64,000 nucleotides of DNA from an uncultured Flavobacteriaceae bacterium (GTDB taxonomy: Bacteria; Bacteroidota; Bacteroidia; Flavobacteriales; Flavobacteriaceae), in the NCBI GenBank assembly GCA_947489085.1, contig CANLCJ010000024.1:1-64000 (forward strand), read 5' to 3'. The notes under the pieces are model-generated. The model did no database searches. It was given only the letters and a program-made list of their open reading frames with translations, and was not told where the DNA came from. How positions within the stretch are numbered: position 1 is the first letter of the stretch; every line of letters begins with the position of its first letter. Below, one piece after another: positions 15,631 to 23,980 of this stretch. The position numbers and the translations under genes are program-made.

Positions 15631-18600
15631 ATGAGTTTTTTAGATTCAGTCTTAAAAATGTTTGTCGGAGACAAATCAAAACAAGACGTAAAAGCCATAA
15701 CACCTTTAGTAGATAAAGTAAAAACCTTCGAAAAAGCACTTGAAGCGTTATCTCACGACGAGTTAAGGCAAAAAACTTTCGATTTCAAGGCGCAAATTGC
15801 AGAAGCTACTAAAGCTATAGATACGCAAATAGCCGATCTTTTAAACGAAGCTGAAAACACCGAGGATATCGATAGACGTGAGGACATCTATCAAGATATT
15901 GACAAACTTAAAGACGATGCTTATACAGCTACAGAAGATGTGTTAAACAATATACTTCCAGAAGCTTTCGCTGTGGTTAAAGAAACCGCAAAACGTTTTG
16001 CCAACAACACAGAAATAACTGTTACTGCAAACGAGTTTGATAGATCTATCTCTGGAGAAAAAGCATATGTAACGTTAGATGGAGAAATGGCCACTTGGGC
16101 AAACTCGTGGGATGCCGCAGGAAAACCCATTACATGGGACATGATACACTACGATGTACAACTTATAGGTGGTATTGCCATGCACCAAGGTAAAATAGCA
16201 GAAATGCAAACTGGTGAAGGTAAAACACTTGTAGCAACCCTGCCTGTATATTTAAATGCGCTTGCAGGTAAAGGTGTACACCTGGTAACGGTAAACGATT
16301 ATTTAGCAAAACGTGATAGTGCTTGGATGGCTCCAATTTTTGAATTTCACGGTATGAGTGTCGATTGTATCGATTACCACCAACCCAATTCCGACGCCAG
16401 ACGTAAAGCCTACAATGCAGATATTACCTATGGTACAAATAACGAATTTGGTTTCGATTATTTGCGTGATAACATGGCACATTCGCCAGACGATCTTGTA
16501 CAACGCCCGCACCACTATGCTATTGTAGATGAGGTGGATTCTGTACTTGTAGACGACGCACGTACACCATTAATAATCTCTGGCCCAATACCAAAAGGAG
16601 ACCACCACGAGTTTACCGCATTAAAACCTAAAGTAGACGATATTGTAAGCGTACAACGCAAGTACCTAACAGGTGTTTTAGCAGAAGCAAAAAAACTTAT
16701 TAAAGACGGAGACAACAAAGAAGGTGGCTTCCAATTATTGCGTGTATACAGAGGTATTCCTAAAAATAAAGCACTGATAAAATTCTTATCAGAAGAAGGT
16801 GTAAAACAGTTATTACAAAAAACTGAAAACTTCTACATGCAAGACAACAACCGCGAAATGCATAAAATAGATGCAGAGTTGTATTATGTTATAGAAGAAA
16901 AAAACAATCAAGTTGAACTTACCGATAAAGGTATAGATTACATCTCAGGCAAAGACGATCCTAACTTTTTTATACTTCCAGAAATAGGTATAGAAATTGC
17001 TAAAATAGAAAACCAAAACCTAGAGAAAGAAGAAGAAGCCGAGCTTAAAGAAAACCTGTTTAAAGAATTTGGTGTAAAGTCTGAGCGTATACACACCTTA
17101 AATCAGCTCCTAAAAGCTTATGCACTGTTTGAAAAAGATACACAGTACGTTGTTATGGATAACAAAGTAATGATTGTAGACGAACAAACGGGGCGTATCA
17201 TGGACGGCCGTCGCTATTCAGACGGTTTGCACCAAGCTATTGAAGCTAAAGAAAATGTTAAGATTGAAGACGCCACCCAAACATTTGCAACTGTAACACT
17301 TCAAAATTATTTTAGAATGTACCGCAAACTTTCTGGTATGACGGGTACTGCGGTTACAGAAGCTGGCGAATTCTGGGAAATCTACAAATTAGACGTTGTA
17401 GAAATTCCAACTAATAGACCCATTGCAAGAGACGATAGAGACGATTTAGTATACAAAACAAAACGCGAAAAATACAATGCGGTTATAGACGAGGTTACCG
17501 AACTCTCTAAAGCAGGACGTCCTGTCTTAATAGGCACAACATCTGTAGAAATTTCAGAATTATTGGGCAAAATGCTTAGCATTCGTAAAATACCACACAA
17601 CGTATTAAACGCAAAACAACACAAAAAAGAAGCCGAAATTGTAGATTTGGCTGGTAAATCTGGACAAGTTACCATTGCTACAAACATGGCAGGACGTGGT
17701 ACAGATATTAAGTTAAGTAGCGAAGTTAAAGCCGCTGGAGGTTTAGCCATTATAGGTACAGAACGCCATGACTCTCGTCGTGTAGACCGCCAACTTCGCG
17801 GTCGTGCAGGACGCCAAGGAGATGTTGGTAGCTCGCAATTTTATGTGTCTTTAGAAGATAACCTTATGCGTTTATTTGGTAGTGAACGTATTGCTAAAAT
17901 GATGGACCGCATGGGCCTAAAAGAAGGAGAAGTTATCCAACATGGTATGATTTCGAAATCTATAGAACGTGCTCAGAAAAAAGTAGAAGAAAACAACTTC
18001 GGTGTGCGTAAACGCCTGTTGGAGTACGATGATGTTATGAACGCACAGCGTGAAGTGGTGTACAAACGCCGCCACCATGCCTTATTTGGAGAACGCTTAC
18101 GTGTCGATTTAGCTAACATGATTTTCGATACTTCTGAAGGTATTACAGAAACAAATAAAGGTGCTAACGATTTTAAAAACTTTGAGTTTGAATTGATTCG
18201 TTACTTCTCAATGAGTTCGCCTATTACAGAAGAAGAATTTGGAAAACTTTCCAATCAAGACATAACATCTAAAGTATACAAAGCTGCATTCGAAAGCTAC
18301 AAAAACAAGATGGAGCGCAATGCAGAAATTGCCTTCCCTGTTATTAAAAACGTATACGAAACGCAAAGTGATAAATTCGAACGTATAGTTGTACCTTTTA
18401 CAGATGGTGTAAAAAGTTTAAACGTAGTTACCAATCTTAAAAAAGCTTATGAGACTAATGGTAAACAGCTTATTACAGATTTTGAAAAAAACATAACACT
18501 CGCCATTATAGACGATGCTTGGAAAACCCATTTAAGAAAAATGGACGAATTAAAGCAGTCTGTACAACTGGCCGTTCACGAACAAAAAGATCCATTACTT

Positions 18601-18987
18601 ATTTATAAATTCGAAGCTTTTGAATTATTTAAGGCAATGATAGACGAGGTAAATAAAGATGTAATTTCATTTTTGTTTAAAGGAGAACTACCTCAAGAGA
18701 CACAGGACACTATACAAGAAGCAAAAATTCGTAAGCAAGAAAACCTAAACATAGAAAAAGAAGAAATTCCTAACTTAGACGAACGTTCTGCTCAAAATAG
18801 AGCTGCCTCTAACATGCAACAACCACAAGAAGTTATAGAGACTATTGTTAGAGACAAACCAAAGATTGGACGTAACGATCGCGTTACCATAAAACATATT
18901 ATGAATGGCGAAAATAAAACCGTAAAATACAAACAAGCCGAGCCTTTAATTGCTAAAGGTGAATGGGTTTTAGTCGATGAAGATTAA
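15631..18987 (+). CDS. secA: Preprotein translocase motor ATPase SecA
   Basis: A 1118-residue SecA, the ATPase that drives unfolded preproteins through SecYEG. Walker A is at residues 195-199 (MQTGEGKT), the DEAD-type box is DEVD at 300-303, and TYGTNNEFGFDYLRDNM, MDGRRYSDGLHQAIEAKE, SGMTGTA and GRGTDIKL (helicase-type motifs) follow in order, then RQLRGRAGRQGD. It is longer than the roughly 900 residues of E. coli SecA through insertions typical of Bacteroidota, for example an acidic segment between the nucleotide-binding and preprotein-crosslinking regions. The C-terminal cysteine zinc site is absent; the protein ends in GEWVLVDED. It is a single-gene unit with its own promoter and terminator. 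Confidence 0.97.
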   Translation: MSFLDSVLKMFVGDKSKQDVKAITPLVDKVKTFEKALEALSHDELRQKTFDFKAQIAEATKAIDTQIADLLNEAENTEDIDRREDIYQDIDKLKDDAYTATEDVLNNILPEAFAVVKETAKRFANNTEITVTANEFDRSISGEKAYVTLDGEMATWANSWDAAGKPITWDMIHYDVQLIGGIAMHQGKIAEMQTGEGKTLVATLPVYLNALAGKGVHLVTVNDYLAKRDSAWMAPIFEFHGMSVDCIDYHQPNSDARRKAYNADITYGTNNEFGFDYLRDNMAHSPDDLVQRPHHYAIVDEVDSVLVDDARTPLIISGPIPKGDHHEFTALKPKVDDIVSVQRKYLTGVLAEAKKLIKDGDNKEGGFQLLRVYRGIPKNKALIKFLSEEGVKQLLQKTENFYMQDNNREMHKIDAELYYVIEEKNNQVELTDKGIDYISGKDDPNFFILPEIGIEIAKIENQNLEKEEEAELKENLFKEFGVKSERIHTLNQLLKAYALFEKDTQYVVMDNKVMIVDEQTGRIMDGRRYSDGLHQAIEAKENVKIEDATQTFATVTLQNYFRMYRKLSGMTGTAVTEAGEFWEIYKLDVVEIPTNRPIARDDRDDLVYKTKREKYNAVIDEVTELSKAGRPVLIGTTSVEISELLGKMLSIRKIPHNVLNAKQHKKEAEIVDLAGKSGQVTIATNMAGRGTDIKLSSEVKAAGGLAIIGTERHDSRRVDRQLRGRAGRQGDVGSSQFYVSLEDNLMRLFGSERIAKMMDRMGLKEGEVIQHGMISKSIERAQKKVEENNFGVRKRLLEYDDVMNAQREVVYKRRHHALFGERLRVDLANMIFDTSEGITETNKGANDFKNFEFELIRYFSMSSPITEEEFGKLSNQDITSKVYKAAFESYKNKMERNAEIAFPVIKNVYETQSDKFERIVVPFTDGVKSLNVVTNLKKAYETNGKQLITDFEKNITLAIIDDAWKTHLRKMDELKQSVQLAVHEQKDPLLIYKFEAFELFKAMIDEVNKDVISFLFKGELPQETQDTIQEAKIRKQENLNIEKEEIPNLDERSAQNRAASNMQQPQEVIETIVRDKPKIGRNDRVTIKHIMNGENKTVKYKQAEPLIAKGEWVLVDED

Positions 18988-19310
18988 ATAACATTTTAAT
19001 CAATACAAGTAAAAAGGTCTGTAACGTAAATGCGTTGCAGACCTTTTTTGCGTTAGGATATATGCTTTAAAATTGCATTTATTACGAATTCATAGATAAG
19101 AACTTTGTAAGCATGTTGAATTATTTTTCGTTAGTCTGAAGCAAAAAATTAAGATTTCATTTTTTAACGTAATAATAGTAGAAAGGAAACCATATGAGCA
19201 GAATTTTTGGTCGTAAATCATAGTATTTAGTTTCTATTTTAAAAGAGCACGTTTTATTAGTAATCGCAATACACATAACGAATACTAAAAACTAATTTTA
19301 AAAATAAAAT
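18988..19310. other. Intergenic region after secA
   Basis: This stretch holds the secA terminator at 19011-19049. Beyond it only very short open frames are seen, and no convincing promoter, RNA gene or repeat was found before the DUF2945 gene. Confidence 0.5.
19011..19049 (+). terminator. Rho-independent terminator of secA
   Basis: AAAAAGGTCTG pairs with CAGACCTTTTT, with TAACG/CGTTG extending the stem by five more pairs (one G-U) around a short loop, followed by T residues. It starts 23 bases after the secA stop. Confidence 0.85.
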
Positions 19311-19526
19311 ATGATACGTAAAGGCAGTAAAGTATATTGGAACTGGGGAAATGGAACCGCCAATGGTAAAGTTGAAGAAACCTATACCAAAACAGTAACA
19401 AAAACAATAAAAGGCACAGAAGTAACGCGGCATGGAGAACAAGGTAATAAGGCACTTTACATAAAACAGGAAGATGGCAATCATGTTTTAAAAAGTGAAT
19501 CTGAAGTGTCTCACAAAAACAGTTAA
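19311..19526 (+). CDS. DUF2945 (Tudor-like) small protein
   Basis: A 71-residue basic protein matching the DUF2945/hypervirulence-associated Tudor-like pattern: IRKGSKVYWNWGNGTANGKV, then a threonine/lysine-rich segment with EVTRHGEQGNKALYI and a final KSESEV. The fold is a small SH3-like beta barrel; its binding partner is unknown. It is a single-gene unit in the same orientation as secA but beyond the secA terminator. It converges on the exported-protein gene of the sigma factor operon. Confidence 0.82.
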   Translation: MIRKGSKVYWNWGNGTANGKVEETYTKTVTKTIKGTEVTRHGEQGNKALYIKQEDGNHVLKSESEVSHKNS

Positions 19527-19583
19527 TACGTTAAAAACAGGATAAGACTTTTTAATAGATTACAAAACGCATAAATGTATAAT

Positions 19584-21137
19584 TTACCTTGTAATAATTT
19601 TACTATAAATTCCATTTACTACTATTGCTTTGGTGTGGTTTGGACTGACAATATGCAATGTTGTAACACGATTATTGTTTAAATTTTTAGGATGAATTAG
19701 TTGAGAATATGCGCCCTTGTAATCAAAGTTATGAATAATTTTGGGCAACAATAATTCCATTTTAGCATGCTTTAGCTTAGCATTTAGATTGGAGAAACTA
19801 GGGGCTATATTTAAAATTTCTACATCTCCTACGTTAATATCCATATCTAAAGTATTATGTATGTCGTTCAAGTAAATATTGGAGTAATTACTTTTTAATA
19901 CCAAGTGCTCAATATTTTGTAGCGTTGCACTATGTACGTGTTCTAAATTTAATGTACCACTACCCCAAGTTTTCACTATAACAGGTGCGTAAGCTGCGTG
20001 TATAATAGTTTTATTGCCCTTTATTGCATCTGCATCAAATTTAGTATATGCTAAAGTAATATTCGCATTTTCCATGTTATTGGCACAAGTTAAACTACCA
20101 TATTTCATATTAATATTAAGCCTTGCTTGCTTTGGAAATTTTACAATAACGCTTTTATTAAAATTAGACGCTAACTTCTTATTTTGGTCTTTCTTGAATA
20201 ATACACGTACTTGTTTTCTTTTGGAAGCATCTTTTCTGGATTGTCTAACAAAATTCGCATGAAATTTTGCGTAAAATACAGCTCTATGCTTTTCAATTTC
20301 TGCTCTTATTATTTTTTTAACGCCTTCCAACTCTTTTTCAGTTGTTAGTTTCGGTTTCGCCTCTAAACTTGCTTTGTAATCCTTTAAACGGTTTGCCAAT
20401 TTTTTCGCCCAAGCCATCAATTCGTTTGGATACCTGTCTCCTACCTGTTTTCCGTATTGAACAGCCCATCGCTTTAAATCTTCGTCGTCAATTTCATTAT
20501 TGTCAAGTATCGATTGCCCAAACTGTTTTCCCCACATCTTCATGTTTTTAGCATGTTTCTTTCCATATAAATTTTGAAAATTATCTACCCATTCTGTAAT
20601 ATACTCTTGCGCTTTGGCCTTGTAAGCCTCATAATCGAATGGTATTTTACTAGCGTCGACATAAAGCCTTGGTATATCTGGATGCTTGGGGAGTTTAATT
20701 ATTTCAGGAAGATTAAAATTACTAACACTAGCTGAAATTAATTGTTCTTCAGACACGTTTTCTAGCACCTTACTTAATGCTATTAATCCTTTTTTTGATA
20801 ATAACTCATGTGCTTTAGCCTGTTCGACGTGTGCTGTGCTTTGAGGGGAATTATCTATTACGATATTTATTTTACCATCTGTTACATTTATGAGAGGGGC
20901 TTTTAATTTATGTTTTAAAGAGGGGCTTTCAAGAGGCTTACCGTTTGCTATAACCTCTACTTGTACAGTATTAGAATCCCATTCTTTAAAAACAACATCA
21001 CTATAGGTAGATTTAAAAGAGATTTCATCTCCCTTATCGTATCTAATAGTGCGAATTATTTTGTTTTGAGAGCTACAAACGCCCATTACAAAAAATAAAA
21101 ATGCTGATAAATTAGTTTTAATTGTACCTTTTTTCAT
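19584..21137 (-). CDS. Exported protein of an ECF sigma operon with a C-terminal DUF4097-like beta domain
   Basis: A 517-residue protein with a probable signal peptide (SAFLFFVMGVCSS) but no good lipobox. Residues 30-90 are beta-rich (IIRTIRYDKGDEISFKSTYS, VVFKEWDSNTVQVEV), the middle (about 150-300) is charged and helical, and the C-terminal 180 residues return to beta strands (LNINMKYGSLTCANNM, NITLAYTKFDADAI, LKSNYSNIYLNDI) like the repeated-strand adhesin/DUF4097 domains that often sit behind ECF sigma operons in flavobacteria. It starts 2 bases after the anti-sigma candidate gene, so it is the third gene of that operon. Its role is unknown; an envelope-stress output or sensor is an inference from context. 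Confidence 0.65.
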   Translation of the reverse strand: MKKGTIKTNLSAFLFFVMGVCSSQNKIIRTIRYDKGDEISFKSTYSDVVFKEWDSNTVQVEVIANGKPLESPSLKHKLKAPLINVTDGKINIVIDNSPQSTAHVEQAKAHELLSKKGLIALSKVLENVSEEQLISASVSNFNLPEIIKLPKHPDIPRLYVDASKIPFDYEAYKAKAQEYITEWVDNFQNLYGKKHAKNMKMWGKQFGQSILDNNEIDDEDLKRWAVQYGKQVGDRYPNELMAWAKKLANRLKDYKASLEAKPKLTTEKELEGVKKIIRAEIEKHRAVFYAKFHANFVRQSRKDASKRKQVRVLFKKDQNKKLASNFNKSVIVKFPKQARLNINMKYGSLTCANNMENANITLAYTKFDADAIKGNKTIIHAAYAPVIVKTWGSGTLNLEHVHSATLQNIEHLVLKSNYSNIYLNDIHNTLDMDINVGDVEILNIAPSFSNLNAKLKHAKMELLLPKIIHNFDYKGAYSQLIHPKNLNNNRVTTLHIVSPNHTKAIVVNGIYSKIITR

Positions 21138-21139
21138 GA

Positions 21140-21709
21140 TTATAACAGTGTTTCGTTTAAATGGTTATCCGCTTTACTTTTTTCTATCGTTTCTAATTGT
21201 TCTTTTAAACGCAACAATAGCTTTAGCCTTAAATCCAAATTAGTTAATAGTGCGTTTATTAAAATGTCCTTACTGCTATTTACCCTTAACTCTAAAGATA
21301 AATGCTCATATTCTTTATTTAAAGCATCTAGTTCTTTCATGTAATCGTCGAACACCGTCTTTGTGTTATAAGATGGTACTACCTCAACTAAATGTGCATT
21401 AATACTGTTTAAATAATAATCTTCTATAATCTTATAACTAGGCGATACATCTCCCAAGGAAGTAATTGTTTTTAAAGTTTCATTTTGAAGGTTGTTAGCC
21501 CCCATTTTATTTGATTGAAACAAAGCATATACTCCCAAACCAACTAGTAGAACACTGGCGGCGACATAATAGCTGATACGCCTTAACCTTTTATACGGTT
21601 TAGGCAATGCTTTATCTAGTTTTTTTAAAAAACGCTTTTCGTGTCCTTTAGGCATACGTGTCTCTTGCGACACTTGTTTTTCAAATAAATTTCTTATATC
21701 TCTCTCCAT
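21140..21709 (-). CDS. Putative membrane anti-sigma factor
   Basis: A 189-residue protein with a short basic cytoplasmic N-terminus (about 44 residues), one membrane helix (YYVAASVLLVGLGVYALF, about 47-64), and a charged helical periplasmic part. Its start lies 29 bases inside the 3' end of the sigma factor gene, the usual coupling between an ECF sigma factor and its regulator. The N-terminus lacks a clear zinc-binding H-x3-C-x2-C motif, so it is not a classic ZAS-type anti-sigma factor. The call rests on topology and position more than on sequence resemblance. Confidence 0.55.
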   Translation of the reverse strand: MERDIRNLFEKQVSQETRMPKGHEKRFLKKLDKALPKPYKRLRRISYYVAASVLLVGLGVYALFQSNKMGANNLQNETLKTITSLGDVSPSYKIIEDYYLNSINAHLVEVVPSYNTKTVFDDYMKELDALNKEYEHLSLELRVNSSKDILINALLTNLDLRLKLLLRLKEQLETIEKSKADNHLNETLL

Positions 21710-22241
21710 TTTTGTCTTTTATTAATAACGCTTTCAATTTTTTCTTCCCTCTCATGAGTAGAGTTCTCGAAGCAATAGGTGTAATTCCTAATATGTCTGA
21801 TATTTCTTGATGGTCGTAGCCTTCTATTAAATACAACATTACAACATACTTATAGTTGTTTGGCATTTTACTTATGGCTTGCGTAACATCGGTTATAGTA
21901 GTATCGTTTGCCATCCATTCACCTTCATTATTATGTGATATTATGTCCTCTGAATGGCTATTGTCTAAGCTTGTAAACTGTGCCTTTTTCAGTTTTAAAC
22001 AGTCTAAACTTTTGTTAATAACAATGCGTTTTAACCAAGCCCCAAAAGCAACTTCTCCCTTATAAGACTCTAATTTTTTAAATGCATTGATAAACGCTTC
22101 TTGAACTGCATCTTCAGCTTCAGCTGTATCCTTTAAATATCTTGCAGCTACGTTAAACATTGCATTGCAGTACTTATTATACAATTGCATTTGCGCCCTA
22201 CGGTTATTTTGTTTACATTTTTCTATAATACTTTCGAGCAT
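21681..22241 (-). CDS. ECF-type sigma-70 family RNA polymerase sigma factor
   Basis: A 186-residue ECF sigma factor. Region 2 is clear: ARYLKDTAEAEDAVQEAFIN, then FGAWLKRIVINKSLDCLK, which contains the -10 recognition helix. Region 4 (YKYVVMLYLIEGYDHQEISD, then ILGITPIASRTLLMRGKKKL) forms the -35-binding helix-turn-helix. The linker of about 35 residues is polar and poorly conserved. It is the first gene of an operon with a membrane anti-sigma candidate and a large exported protein. Such operons normally autoregulate; a perfect inverted repeat lies 30-46 bases upstream. Confidence 0.9.
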   Translation of the reverse strand: MLESIIEKCKQNNRRAQMQLYNKYCNAMFNVAARYLKDTAEAEDAVQEAFINAFKKLESYKGEVAFGAWLKRIVINKSLDCLKLKKAQFTSLDNSHSEDIISHNNEGEWMANDTTITDVTQAISKMPNNYKYVVMLYLIEGYDHQEISDILGITPIASRTLLMRGKKKLKALLIKDKNGERYKKFI

Positions 22242-22270
22242 ACCATTATCAAGATAAGCGGTTAACCACT

Positions 22271-22287
22271 AGCAGAATTGTTCTGCT
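22271..22287. repeat. Inverted repeat between the divergent sigma factor and DUF2911 genes
   Basis: AGCAGAA and TTCTGCT form a perfect 7-base inverted repeat with a 3-base spacer. An 8-base palindrome GGTTAACC lies at 22260-22267 next to it. Both are in the 206-base gap between two divergently transcribed genes, close to the sigma factor start, so they are candidate operator sites or a leader hairpin. Confidence 0.5.
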
Positions 22288-22447
22288 TTTAGAGATTCAT
22301 TATTAAGGACGATAAAATTTATAAAGTGTTGCAAAAAATCTTATATTTTTAATAAACACGTAACCTTACGAAATTAATTAATGTTTCGTTTTAGCAGGTC
22401 TATGCGATAAAGTATATTTATGGCAATTAATACGCGCTTCCCTCACT

Positions 22448-23002
22448 ATGAATACCTTTTTAAAACGCATTATCTTTGTTTTAATACTTGCTGCAATTTC
22501 AGTTTTTATCTATTCTTACTTTAACGAAGGATTACAGAAAAGAAAAAGTCCCAAGAAAAATGTAGCGTTTAAGGTAGACGATATAAAACTTAATGTGTTT
22601 TACAACAGACCATCTAAGCGCAATAGAGCTGTTTTTGGAGCTTTGGTTCCTTACGATAAGGTTTGGCGTACAGGCGCTAACGAAGCCAGTACCTTTAAAA
22701 CTAATACTGCTTTTAAAATTGGTAGCGATTCTCTAAAAGCTGGAAAATACACGCTGTGGACAATACCTAATGATACCTTATGGACCGTTATATTTAATGC
22801 CAAGCAATACCCTTGGGGCGTAGACCATGAAACGCATGAACCGCTTAGAGAACCTGAATACGATGTTGTAAAGTATAAAGCACCTGTGGAACACTTAAAC
22901 ACCACTGTAGAACAATTTACAATTGCTTTCGATAATTCTACCGATAATCTCTTTATGACGATGGCTTGGGATAACGTTCGTATTAAAATACCTTTACAGT
23001 AA
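22448..23002 (+). CDS. DUF2911 family protein with N-terminal membrane anchor
   Basis: A 184-residue protein with an N-terminal hydrophobic segment (IIFVLILAAISVFIYSYF) that anchors it or acts as a signal. The DUF2911 domain follows: VFYNRPSKRNRAVFGALVPY, KVWRTGANEASTF, LKAGKYTLWTIPNDTLWTVI and the closing TMAWDNVRI. This family is common in Bacteroidota and has no assigned biochemical function. It is transcribed away from the sigma factor operon and stands alone, converging on the PAP2 phosphatase gene. Confidence 0.88.
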   Translation: MNTFLKRIIFVLILAAISVFIYSYFNEGLQKRKSPKKNVAFKVDDIKLNVFYNRPSKRNRAVFGALVPYDKVWRTGANEASTFKTNTAFKIGSDSLKAGKYTLWTIPNDTLWTVIFNAKQYPWGVDHETHEPLREPEYDVVKYKAPVEHLNTTVEQFTIAFDNSTDNLFMTMAWDNVRIKIPLQ

Positions 23003-23058
23003 AATCTAGAATTTGCGTTTTACGAATACTTTTTAATGGATATTTTTTCAGGTTTGCT

Positions 23059-23625
23059 TTAATTCTTTATATACTTAGCCTTTAGCATTTGTCCTAACTT
23101 ATAGAATGCGTATCCAGAAATAGCACCAAAACTTAAACCGCATATAATATCTAGTGGATAGTGTACGCCCACATAAATACGGCTGTATGCTACAATTAAA
23201 CTCCATAAAATAAGTACAAAAATTAAATACTTATAGTAGGCTTTAAACAGTAAACCTGCAAAAATTGCAGCAGCCATTGTATTGGAGGAATGGCCTGAAA
23301 AAAAACCATATTTACCACACCTAACAGCTATAAATCGCATTTGCAGCTCTAAATGGGCTACTCTACAAGGTCTAGGGCGTTGAAAACCTCTTTTAAAAAC
23401 GTTTGTAATTTGGTCTGTAAACGTTATCATCAACGCAATTACCACCATAAAAAGTAAAAGGGATTTCCATCCAAATTTTTTATAAATTAAAGCTAGAAGA
23501 ATGGCATATAAGGGAATAAAACTAAACTTATGTGTAATGATTAACCATAATGTATCCCATTGGGCCGCTCCTAGATTGTTTAAATAAAGAAAAATAGATT
23601 CGTCATATTGTAATAATTGCTCCAT
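23059..23625 (-). CDS. PAP2 family membrane phosphatase
   Basis: A 188-residue PAP2-type phosphatase with five to six transmembrane helices. All three catalytic motifs are visible: KRGFQRPRP (KxxxxxxRP), FFSGHSSNT (SGH; the usual preceding P is F), and SRIYVGVHYPLD (SRxxxxxHxxxD). The active site would face the periplasm, where such enzymes dephosphorylate undecaprenyl diphosphate or phosphatidylglycerol phosphate. It is preceded by a small acidic-protein gene 12 bases upstream, probably in the same transcript. The specific lipid substrate cannot be decided from sequence. Confidence 0.88.
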   Translation of the reverse strand: MEQLLQYDESIFLYLNNLGAAQWDTLWLIITHKFSFIPLYAILLALIYKKFGWKSLLLFMVVIALMITFTDQITNVFKRGFQRPRPCRVAHLELQMRFIAVRCGKYGFFSGHSSNTMAAAIFAGLLFKAYYKYLIFVLILWSLIVAYSRIYVGVHYPLDIICGLSFGAISGYAFYKLGQMLKAKYIKN

Positions 23626-23636
23626 CGTAACAAAAG

Positions 23637-23864
23637 TTAATCTTCGTATTTTGCAATTTCGCTATCGTAAAATGCTGTTGCCTGAGAAATTGCATTTTCT
23701 GTTTCTGTGTTTAATTCCTTCTCATCTTCAGCATCAAAATCTTCAAACCATTCCACCTCATCGTTTTCTAAATTAATAATAAATCTGGGAAACTCGGTAT
23801 GTATTACATATATCGCATTAGGATAGTTTGTATTGTCTCCAAGGATAAATTTAGGTAAAGCCAT
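23637..23864 (-). CDS. Small acidic conserved hypothetical protein
   Basis: A 75-residue very acidic cytoplasmic protein without a recognised domain. It has a beta-rich N-terminal half (ALPKFILGDN, AIYVIHTEFPRFIINLEND), a run of acidic residues (WFEDFDAEDEKEL), and a helical tail. The protein-like composition, an ATG start and 11-base spacing to the PAP2 gene support it being real and co-transcribed. I recognise the type from other flavobacteria but cannot assign a function. Confidence 0.7.
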   Translation of the reverse strand: MALPKFILGDNTNYPNAIYVIHTEFPRFIINLENDEVEWFEDFDAEDEKELNTETENAISQATAFYDSEIAKYED

Positions 23865-23980
23865 GTTTAAAACAGTTTTAAACGCCTAAAATAGGTAAAG
23901 TTTTAAAGCTAAAATAATGAGGTTTAAAAAAATTGAAGAAAAGAGGGCTATTATAGTTTGGCTAGACCACTTGCATATAG

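Noticed and set aside
17382-17750. A 122-codon antisense frame within secA
   Set aside because: It is entirely inside the helicase region of SecA, which is certain. Composition is that of a shadow frame.
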